Positions 43,963 to 50,688 of a stretch of DNA of 64,000 nt are shown here, in pieces (positions within the stretch are counted from its first letter, which is position 1; the number at the start of each line of letters is the position of its first letter). Source of the stretch: Haloplanus sp. GDY1 (lineage in GTDB: Archaea; Halobacteriota; Halobacteria; Halobacteriales; Haloferacaceae); contig NZ_CP098517.1 in NCBI RefSeq assembly GCF_023703775.1, forward strand, positions 1-64,000, written 5' to 3'. The position numbers and the translations under genes are program-made. The notes under the pieces were generated by a model that saw nothing but the letters and a program-made list of their open reading frames with translations, was not told the origin of the DNA and did not search any database.

Positions 43963-43980
43963 CTCTCGTATAATCGAGAG
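43963..43980. promoter_or_regulatory. Perfect 6-bp-arm dyad with TATAAT centre
   Basis: CTCTCG (43963-43968) and CGAGAG (43975-43980) flank TATAAT, between the divergent wHTH gene and zinc-ribbon gene B. A regulator bound here would cover the TATA-like centre, so autoregulation is plausible. Confidence 0.5.
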
Positions 43981-44032
43981 GATATTGCGAGCGAAGGCCT
44001 CCGGACGTTGAAATGCGATACCGACAGAAGCT

Positions 44033-44941
44033 ATGAGCCAACCGATGCACAACCGATATTCTGACTTCGAGGAACTGCGGCCGACCGGCGAGGCGTCCCA
44101 CATTCCGGACACGAGGCTGGACGACGGCTGTGAGGGTGCCCCCCGGCGGCAACGCGTCGCGACGAGCGCTGGTGGCTACCCTGATGCGCCGACGGCCGCC
44201 GACGGCGAGTGTCGGTCCTGTGGGGCGTCAGTCCCGATCGGCCAGACGAAATGCCGGTTCTGTCTCACCAACCATCTCGGGAGTGACGCCACAAGCACGA
44301 ACGAGACAGCGTCGACGACGTTCCTCGGTATCGTCCACCTGATCGTCGAGTCGACCACGTTCTACGGCGCCGTCGCGAAGGGCGGCGCAGCGGCGAACCT
44401 CCTCTCCGCCAACGAGGCGGAGCCGGCCGTCGACAACTACACCCTCATCTACGATCTCGACGAAGCACCGGCGCGCCAGCTGGTCGAGCAATGGCCCTCA
44501 CTCCCCGACGCGGTACAGGTGTCGTCAGCGGAGGGAGAGCGGCTTCTCAGTGCCGCCCGTGACCGGACTGGGTGGCGCGGGCAGGGAGCGTCGGAGCGTC
44601 AGGAGCAGGCCCCGACGCGGCTCTACGACCAGCGTGGGGACGGCATCCGCGACGCGTCGCGTCTCGACGCGGTCCTCGACGATGCCGACGACGCGGTGTG
44701 GCTGGTTCCAGCGATGGCGCTGACCGAATCTACTGGCGAGGCTGCGGCTGACCGCCAGGTGTCGTCGGTACCGACGACGCAGGAACTCGACTGTCAAACC
44801 TGTGGACGGGCGACCGACCATCAGTTCAAGACCCACGAGTCGGTCCCGGATGAAGCGTGGACGGGGCAACCGATCTGGGAGTGCCGGGTGTGTGGCTCAG
44901 CTCGCTACGGACCCAGCAAAGCGGGTCAGGACTCGCCTTAA
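44033..44941 (+). CDS. Zinc-ribbon protein, paralogue B
   Basis: This 302-aa protein is a full-length paralogue of the one at 38773: CRSCGASVPIGQTKCRFC (about residues 62-79), FYGAVAKGGAAANL, YTLIYDLDEAPA and C-terminal CQTC...CRVC all recur. Linker regions differ freely while the motifs are kept, so both appear to be under selection. The stop codon TAA lies inside the left arm of the TTAACCAACA repeat. The function is unknown. Confidence 0.72.
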   Translation: MSQPMHNRYSDFEELRPTGEASHIPDTRLDDGCEGAPRRQRVATSAGGYPDAPTAADGECRSCGASVPIGQTKCRFCLTNHLGSDATSTNETASTTFLGIVHLIVESTTFYGAVAKGGAAANLLSANEAEPAVDNYTLIYDLDEAPARQLVEQWPSLPDAVQVSSAEGERLLSAARDRTGWRGQGASERQEQAPTRLYDQRGDGIRDASRLDAVLDDADDAVWLVPAMALTESTGEAAADRQVSSVPTTQELDCQTCGRATDHQFKTHESVPDEAWTGQPIWECRVCGSARYGPSKAGQDSP

Positions 44942-44979
44942 CCAACATAGCGACACAGAAACACACCAATGTTGGTTAA
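44938..44979. repeat. Inverted repeat TTAACCAACA/TGTTGGTTAA, copy 4
   Basis: Arms at 44938-44947 and 44970-44979 with a 22-bp spacer. The left arm contains the stop codon of zinc-ribbon paralogue B. Element f begins 40 bp downstream. Confidence 0.75.
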
Positions 44980-45018
44980 CGAGCAGGCCCCGTCCGACAG
45001 CTACCCGCAGCCGGAGAG

Positions 45019-45048
45019 GTTTCTCTGCGCCGTGAATCGGCGAGGCGC
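45019..45048 (+). promoter_or_regulatory. Leader hairpin element f (degenerate)
   Basis: GTTTCT box (45019-45024), arms GCGCC (45027-45031) and GGCGC (45044-45048), with an inner CGCCG-TGAAT-CGGCG alternative. The loop lacks GGGTG. It ends 5 bp before ATG 45054, so membership in the family is uncertain. Confidence 0.42.
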
Positions 45049-45053
45049 TTCAA

Positions 45054-45242
45054 ATGGACCCACGCAACACACCCGGATATCGACTGCATCGCTCACTCAC
45101 CAATCTCAAACGCATCGAGACGGCCGGACTCGACAACGCAGATCAGGAGCGGATAGAGGCAGCGAGAGCTCTCCTGCAAGACGTGAGTCTGCTCTCCCAG
45201 CCGGAAGACAGCGGGGACGCCGGAACACAGATCGAGTCCTGA
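45054..45242 (+). CDS. 62-aa helical hypothetical protein
   Basis: ATG 45054 encodes 62 residues with two helices (TNLKRIETAGLDNADQERIE, AARALLQDVSLLS) and an acidic tail. It lies 95 bp upstream of the start of the large TnpB-like gene. No family is recognised. Codon use matches nearby genes, and a leader-type element precedes it, supporting a real gene. Confidence 0.5.
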   Translation: MDPRNTPGYRLHRSLTNLKRIETAGLDNADQERIEAARALLQDVSLLSQPEDSGDAGTQIES

Positions 45243-45285
45243 GCGGCGGTATAACGATGAATCCGGATGTCTCGCTCCTGAGGCT

Positions 45286-45315
45286 GTTTATTGCCCCCCA
45301 GAAGGGGTGCGGGGG
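45286..45315 (+). promoter_or_regulatory. Leader hairpin element g
   Basis: GTTTAT box (45286-45291), C-run GCCCCCC (45293-45299), then AGAAGGGGTGC and a second G-run GGGGG (45311-45315). The C-run can pair with either G-run. ATG 45337 follows after 21 bp. Confidence 0.68.
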
Positions 45316-45336
45316 AGAGAACCACGAGGCCAACAA

Positions 45337-47145
45337 ATGACCCACCTCACTGAACAATTCCATATTCCCCGAGAGTATCACGCTGCCTGTTCCCGAATCC
45401 TAGAGCTCGGGCAACGCCATCTCCGTCGATTGCTCAAGGAAGAATACTGGCGAGACAGGCACCTCGAAGCGATTCAGTCCCGCGATAGCAACGACCACAC
45501 CTACGTCCGAGACGACGAGTACGAGCCGTTCGAGGACATAGACGCATACCTCTACAACCGATTCAAGCGATGTATCTACCATCGTGTTACTCGGATTCTA
45601 AAAGCTCATCGTGAGAAGTACCGTGCCTTCCAGTTCATCGTCGAAACTGTCGAGGAACGAAAAATCAGGCGGGTTGGATGGCAGCAGCTTCGAAGCCGCC
45701 TATTCGATAGTGGAGACTCACCGTACATCCAGTGGAGCAATATCGAAACCGTCGTCGAGCAGCTAAACAATCATTACGACCGGAATGGCCGATTTCCTGA
45801 AGCATACACGGACCTCGTCGACTGTCCCCAGCCCGACGACACGGTTCCCTTCGGCCCGGACAGTCGTGGAGACATCCACGAGGTCCAAGCCGCGGACGGA
45901 GAAGTCGTGGTGATGCTGAAGGCGCCGGATTCGCTATCGCCCAACTCGTATGCCGACTGGACAGAGCACGAAATACGGTTCCCAGCCCACCAACGGTTCA
46001 ACGAGATGCTTGAGGCAGGGGAGCTGAAAGCGCCGACACTGCATTCCTCCGAATACGGCTATACGCTGGACGTGCCAGTGGATGTTCCCGAGACCTCCGT
46101 AGACACCACTTCCGACCGTGTTCTCGCTGTGGACCTCGGCGTGAAAAAGCAGGCAACTGCGGTTGTGTTAGACGGATCTGAAGACGGGAAAGATGAATCC
46201 CAGATCGCGCCACCCAACTTCGTCGACCACCACGCGAAGGACAAACTGTTTCGAGTGAAAGCCGACGCCGAGGGCATAGACAGCCGCCTTGCCGAACTCC
46301 GCCAACAGGGCAAGAGCCATACCGAGCAGTTCGCTCACCTCCTCAGCGAATATCGCCGGACGCGACGGAAGGAGCGACGTCTCCGCGACCAGATCCAGCA
46401 CGATGTAGCAAATCAGCTGGTGTGGCTCGCGGCCGTTCACGAGTGCGAGACGATCGTCCTCGAGTCGCTAGGGCAGTTTGAGGCCGAAGAGACGGGTGGC
46501 GTGACGGCATGGAGCATCTCGACGTGGGCCCATGGGAAGTTACTTGAGCGGCTCCGGTACAAGGGTGACCTCCTCGGGCTCGACGTCGAGACGGTGAATC
46601 CCTGGGGGACATCACGCTACTGTCCGCGATGTGGCGAACGCGGCAAGACCGTGAAGGCCCCGACAGATCACACCGAGTTACGCAACGGCGGCCACTTCTA
46701 CTGTCCCAGCTGTGAGTATGAGTGCGACCGAGATGTGGTCGGCGCGGTCAATGTCGGACGAAAACACCTCTCTGGGAGTCGGATGGAAACGGCGAATCCC
46801 TGTGTCTACACGGCGCGGGGAAATCACGCCAGCTTTCCATCACGCCCCACCTGCGAGCGTGTCCGTTCTGAGGCCGGCACGGAGGATTCAGAAACCGTGT
46901 CGGTGCCTGGCGTTCAGTCCGCGGCCAACAGTGAACAGGACCCGGCGAGTGGCCGTCAGACCCGATTGTCCGAGTACCGTTCTTCGTCCCTCACTACGAC
47001 ACGAAGCCGGGCAGAGGAAGGACTGCAACAAAATCAGAGCAGGAAGACGGGACTGCGGTGTCCCAGCGGGAGCATTACGAGGCAGTGTTTGCTCGTCAGC
47101 ACGAACGATTCCCACGAGGTGCTTCCAAATCCTGCCGAAAATTAG
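45337..47145 (+). CDS. Large TnpB-like RuvC nuclease
   Basis: ATG 45337 gives 602 aa, against about 400-430 for typical TnpB. RuvC residues are present: LAVDLGVKK (Asp about 267), VLESLG (Glu about 375) and CDRDVVGAVNVG (Asp about 465), with CPRCG and CPSC zinc pairs between. The N-terminal 260 residues are longer than in TnpB. A 130-residue tail follows RuvC and ends without recognised motifs. It has the same hairpin leader as the accessory genes and no tnpA. An RNA-guided nuclease role is likely; domestication is inference. Confidence 0.78.
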   Translation: MTHLTEQFHIPREYHAACSRILELGQRHLRRLLKEEYWRDRHLEAIQSRDSNDHTYVRDDEYEPFEDIDAYLYNRFKRCIYHRVTRILKAHREKYRAFQFIVETVEERKIRRVGWQQLRSRLFDSGDSPYIQWSNIETVVEQLNNHYDRNGRFPEAYTDLVDCPQPDDTVPFGPDSRGDIHEVQAADGEVVVMLKAPDSLSPNSYADWTEHEIRFPAHQRFNEMLEAGELKAPTLHSSEYGYTLDVPVDVPETSVDTTSDRVLAVDLGVKKQATAVVLDGSEDGKDESQIAPPNFVDHHAKDKLFRVKADAEGIDSRLAELRQQGKSHTEQFAHLLSEYRRTRRKERRLRDQIQHDVANQLVWLAAVHECETIVLESLGQFEAEETGGVTAWSISTWAHGKLLERLRYKGDLLGLDVETVNPWGTSRYCPRCGERGKTVKAPTDHTELRNGGHFYCPSCEYECDRDVVGAVNVGRKHLSGSRMETANPCVYTARGNHASFPSRPTCERVRSEAGTEDSETVSVPGVQSAANSEQDPASGRQTRLSEYRSSSLTTTRSRAEEGLQQNQSRKTGLRCPSGSITRQCLLVSTNDSHEVLPNPAEN

Positions 47146-47303
47146 AACGGCTACGATGACTTTGAGGTCTACGAAAGTTTAGGACCTTACGGACCACGAC
47201 ATCGGAATCGCGAGGGTCGAAGTTCTCCGAGACCTTCGCTAGCTCAGGACTCCGCCGGAGAGCTTCGCACACTACTTGCCCAACCTGTAAACCGCCAAAT
47301 CAA
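47146..47303 (+). ncRNA. Possible guide-RNA region 3' of the TnpB-like gene
   Basis: TnpB guide RNAs extend from the 3' end of tnpB, and in Halobacterium such sense-overlapping RNAs are known. This gap holds several short complementary segments (for example CGAAG with CTTCG, and CTCCG with CGGAG, around 47217-47256) and no gene. The extent and existence of an RNA here are inferred. Confidence 0.3.
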
Positions 47304-48686
47304 CTATGGACAGTCTTGCTCGATATTATTGAGTTCATTTAGTGCCTCCAGACGTTGTTTGGCCTGGCGTTGCTTCTTTTCTCGCTGGGGCTCTTCCATA
47401 CGGGCATATCGGAAGGCCTCTGCCACCACGTTTTGATCCAGCCCATAGAAATCGTCTATATATAATTGAATCAATGAATCAGCTAAGTACTTGGCCACGC
47501 GTTCATGGATTTCCCAGATGTCCCCCCAGTTTGCTTCGTGGACCCATTTGTTCCGTGTGTCATAGAGCTGCTCAGTGATGGTTTTGAAAAATATTTCGTG
47601 GGCCTCACTGGCACTGACACTATATGCCCACATCGCCCGGTCAACGATTTCGCTTTTTTCACCGTGCCCAGCTAATGTGAGTTCTTCAATACACCGCCAA
47701 AATCCGAAAAATGCATTCTGACGTTCTGTCTCGAGCATTGCTCGCTGATACTCTAAAAGAGCATCTTGGAATATCCCTGCAAGTCCATCAGCGCCATAAT
47801 TGAAGGACGGGATCTCCTCAAACCGCTCCGGCAGATCTCCATTAGTCCAATCCAAGTCCACAGTGCGAGGTGAACTCCTATTGGTGATGGCGACCTCTAA
47901 TGGATGGTCAGTGCCAGCTGTAAGGACAGCCATCGGTTCTTGTATCCATGACCACCGTGGGTTCCCTGGCGAGGACTGGTCCCGCTCGCTCAATCGCTGA
48001 ATTTCCCAACAATAGAGTGTATGATTGATCTTCGCACACAACAGATTCAGAGCAGTATTGAGCTTATTCGCTGCATAGCTACGTCCTTTCGACTGAATAG
48101 TCGTCGTCCAATAGCTATAATCTGTATCCTCACACAGCGACTCCACCGTCCCAGTTCCGAATGTGTCGGGATACCTTCTAAATTCTGAAAGCTGCTCAGA
48201 CCATTCAGACTCAGAGATTGGCTGGAAGGTAATATCGAAAATCTCAATTTCTGGCGGAGAGCCAGCCCATTGTATATTCAACGGGAAATAGAAGATAGTT
48301 TCCAGTTGCTCACCCTGCCCGATTTCAGCAATGACCTGATTGACTTTTGCCTCGTACGTCGATACCAGTCCATCTTCTTCAATCGATTCCTCAACGGGAT
48401 AGTGATATTCGTCCCAGTCTACCTCAGCGTCCGATTCGAATGCCAGGTCTTGGATGATGCCCATCACATCTGACATTATATCAGATGGAGCAATTCCCAA
48501 GTCATAGAGCGGGAAAGTCTCCTGTGCTAGTTTCTCGAACGCATAATTTGAACGATGGCGAGCCCACGGTGACGACGAGCGTTCGCTTGCTTCAAACGCA
48601 TCAGGTGTCGAATTACGGCTGATATCGTGTTGCCAGTCAATTGCCCATTCTAGCAGCTGGTGAATTTCTTCCGACTCTAATGACAT
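47304..48686 (-). CDS. HEPN-motif protein, possible defence ribonuclease
   Basis: This 460-aa protein has RNKWVH (about residues 378-383), an R-x4-H motif of HEPN domains, in a helical C-terminal region (about 310-430). This layout matches ApeA-like HEPN proteins: a long N-terminal part with beta segments followed by HEPN. The HEPN His and Arg catalyse RNA cleavage in toxins and defence systems. The DNA is clearly AT-richer than the surroundings and uses different codons, suggesting recent transfer. It stands alone, with no partner kinase, nucleotidyltransferase or antitoxin next to it. Confidence 0.6.
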   Translation of the reverse strand: MSLESEEIHQLLEWAIDWQHDISRNSTPDAFEASERSSSPWARHRSNYAFEKLAQETFPLYDLGIAPSDIMSDVMGIIQDLAFESDAEVDWDEYHYPVEESIEEDGLVSTYEAKVNQVIAEIGQGEQLETIFYFPLNIQWAGSPPEIEIFDITFQPISESEWSEQLSEFRRYPDTFGTGTVESLCEDTDYSYWTTTIQSKGRSYAANKLNTALNLLCAKINHTLYCWEIQRLSERDQSSPGNPRWSWIQEPMAVLTAGTDHPLEVAITNRSSPRTVDLDWTNGDLPERFEEIPSFNYGADGLAGIFQDALLEYQRAMLETERQNAFFGFWRCIEELTLAGHGEKSEIVDRAMWAYSVSASEAHEIFFKTITEQLYDTRNKWVHEANWGDIWEIHERVAKYLADSLIQLYIDDFYGLDQNVVAEAFRYARMEEPQREKKQRQAKQRLEALNELNNIEQDCP

Positions 48687-48765
48687 TGCCCCACTATTAG
48701 TACAGGACTATGAATAATCGCCGGGACAGAACTAACCCAGTAGGCTGTTCGAACCGGTCACAGCT

Positions 48766-48798
48766 GTTTGTTTTTCTTCCCCCGGGAGGGGTGCGGGG
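48766..48798 (+). promoter_or_regulatory. Leader hairpin element h
   Basis: GTTTGTTTTT box (48766-48775), CCCCC (48779-48783), loop GGGAGGGGTGC and second G-run GGGG (48795-48798). Either G-run can pair with the C-run. ATG 48836 follows after 37 bp. Confidence 0.68.
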
Positions 48799-48835
48799 CG
48801 ATCCAGTCGCGGTCGCCCCGTGAGGTGATTGCTCG

Positions 48836-49498
48836 ATGGGACACCGCGCACTCGTTGCGTACGAACGCACAGACGGACAGTACACGCTCCACTACAGCCA
48901 TTGGGGCGCAGCGAACCTCAAGCTCAAGCACCGAATTTCGGCTGAGTCGCCGTTCGGTGGCGACGACACCGACTCCAAGTGGGCGAAACAGCTCCTCGCA
49001 GAGCTTGCCGATGGCCTTGAGGCAGATGCGGTCGACGGCTACCTCGCTGGCGAGGATCGACCGTCGACGGTCGTCGAGCCGAAACCCCGCGCCACCGGGC
49101 TCACCCTCGACGAGATCGTCGCGGACCATCTCGACTACCTCCACCACGAGGCGTTCTTCGTGGTGTCGACGACGTTCGAGGCGACCGCCTATCGGACGCT
49201 GTGGTTCGGGCTCCAGTACGACTCGGAGACGGTCGAACAGGGAGAGACGGTCGGGAACGGCGCGCTCGCGACGGTGCGCTGGTACGACGGCGAGCCGGTC
49301 GGCGACGGCCACCTGCAGGGACAGTTCGCGGCCCTCAAAGACGTCGTTGGCGACATGCTCGACAAGGGCGTCTTCACGCCGTCGACGGCGAGACAGTACC
49401 TGAAACAGAAGCTGGCCGAGCGAGTCGGAGACCGACAGGAGCTCCTCATTCCGACCGGAGAATCACCCTTCGAGACAGCGAGTCTCGGCAAGCCGTAA
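48836..49498 (+). CDS. Haloarchaeal accessory protein, DUF6735-like
   Basis: This 220-aa protein begins MGHRALVAYERTDGQYTLHYSHWGA; a start of this kind is seen in the haloarchaeal DUF6735 family, though the match is by memory. The central region (VVSTTFEATAYRTLWFGL, ALATVRWYDGE) is beta-rich and the C-terminus is helical. No catalytic motif is seen. It is preceded by hairpin element h and followed after 37 bp by another small gene. Confidence 0.6.
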   Translation: MGHRALVAYERTDGQYTLHYSHWGAANLKLKHRISAESPFGGDDTDSKWAKQLLAELADGLEADAVDGYLAGEDRPSTVVEPKPRATGLTLDEIVADHLDYLHHEAFFVVSTTFEATAYRTLWFGLQYDSETVEQGETVGNGALATVRWYDGEPVGDGHLQGQFAALKDVVGDMLDKGVFTPSTARQYLKQKLAERVGDRQELLIPTGESPFETASLGKP

Positions 49499-49535
49499 CA
49501 CCAATCCCTTAGTGGATATCGGGGGATGTCTAAGT

Positions 49536-49820
49536 ATGTCAAATCAGTCTGAAGATGACGTTCGTGTTTGGCTTGTCGAACGGACGTACTCCGATGACGA
49601 GCAGAACCTGATCATCCTCACCTACGCAACACCCGATGGAGAACAGTACTATCGGAAGGAACGCGCACTCACGTCCTTCACCGACGTCCGAGATACGACA
49701 GCAGCAGTCGATGCTGAACCCGGCAATCTTGGCATGGTCGATGACCCCGACCTCCAGGAGCAATACGCGGCCGAAGCACAGCGAATGCAGGAAGTTCACG
49801 ACCCTGACGACGTAATCTGA
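49536..49820 (+). CDS. Small acidic hypothetical protein
   Basis: ATG 49536 gives 94 aa. The first half is a beta hairpin-like segment (VWLVERTYSDDEQNLIILTYATPDGEQYY) and the second half a charged helix ending in MQEVHDPDDV. No zinc, nuclease or membrane motif is present. It lies 37 bp after the DUF6735-like gene and 61 bp before the Bat-like regulator, so operon membership is unclear. Confidence 0.55.
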   Translation: MSNQSEDDVRVWLVERTYSDDEQNLIILTYATPDGEQYYRKERALTSFTDVRDTTAAVDAEPGNLGMVDDPDLQEQYAAEAQRMQEVHDPDDVI

Positions 49821-49881
49821 GATCTACTGGTCGACAACGCTGCAGGCCATGGGTTATGTCGTAGCAGGCCTTAGACGGGGT

Positions 49882-50628
49882 ATGCGCGAACTCGTCTTCG
49901 CTCTCGAATACGAGCCCGGCTGCAACAGGGTGGCGGACGCCCTCGCCGACCACCCCGACGCTCGCGTTCGCTCGCTCTCGCTGCACGCCACTGCCGAGCG
50001 TCTCTGGCGGGTCGACCATGCCACCGGTACGCCTGAGGCGCTCAACGCCATCGAGGACGCCTTTCTCAACGGCGACTACTACGCTGACTGTCTCGCCACC
50101 GAGGACTGCAACGCCACACAGACCACCCGCGTCCTCGACCGCACGGACGACGCGCTCATCCTCTACTCAGATTGGGAGCGCACTCCGACCTGCGCCTCAG
50201 TCCCCCACATCGCTCGCGACCACCTCGGCGACGGCGTGCTGTTCGAGACTCGTCACGAGGGCCGCCACTACACGTGGCGACTCATCCACTCCGGCGATGG
50301 CGACGTGGCGGCGTTCTTCGACGCTCTCAAAGTCGCCGTCGGGGAGTGCGCCCAGATGGAGATGCTCCGCACAGCGGACACAACATCAGCTAGGGGAAGC
50401 GACGGAACACCAAGTGGATTGCCTCCAGCCCAAGAGGCTGCTCTCCAGGCCGCCGTCGAACACGGCTACTACGAATCACCCCGCGAGGTCGATGTTGGAG
50501 AACTCGCAGAGCATCTCGACGTGCCACGGTCAACACTCACCTACCGACTCCGTCGGGCGGAAGAACATTTGGCGAAGCAACATGTCGCCGGCGAGCGGGT
50601 AGCGGAAGAACGGCTGGCATCCCACTGA
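49882..50628 (+). CDS. HTH_10 (Bat-type) transcription regulator
   Basis: ATG 49882 (248 aa) is preferred because MRELVFALEYEPGCN is the common start of these regulators. The N-terminal domain (about 160 residues) is the haloarchaeal sensor module; its CNRVADAL and DCLATEDCNATQ cysteines could bind metal. The C-terminal HTH_10 has YYESPREVDVGELAEHLDVP and STLTYRLRRAEE. It sits 60 bp before a P1B-type metal ATPase, with a perfect palindrome between them, so it probably controls metal export. Confidence 0.8.
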   Translation: MRELVFALEYEPGCNRVADALADHPDARVRSLSLHATAERLWRVDHATGTPEALNAIEDAFLNGDYYADCLATEDCNATQTTRVLDRTDDALILYSDWERTPTCASVPHIARDHLGDGVLFETRHEGRHYTWRLIHSGDGDVAAFFDALKVAVGECAQMEMLRTADTTSARGSDGTPSGLPPAQEAALQAAVEHGYYESPREVDVGELAEHLDVPRSTLTYRLRRAEEHLAKQHVAGERVAEERLASH

Positions 50629-50636
50629 GGGCCGTA

Positions 50637-50652
50637 GTTGGAATATTCCAAC
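50637..50652. promoter_or_regulatory. Perfect 16-bp palindrome, likely operator of the metal ATPase gene
   Basis: GTTGGAATATTCCAAC has full twofold symmetry and lies 8 bp after the regulator's stop and 36 bp before the ATPase ATG at 50689. Position fits control of the ATPase by the adjacent regulator. Confidence 0.62.
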
Positions 50653-50688
50653 AAAGACATATCGAACTCCCGCTCCTACCGTGACGTG

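Noticed and set aside
50638-50688. TTG-started N-terminal extension of the metal ATPase
   Set aside because: It would begin inside the 16-bp palindrome; ATG 50689 fits the HMA domain boundary.
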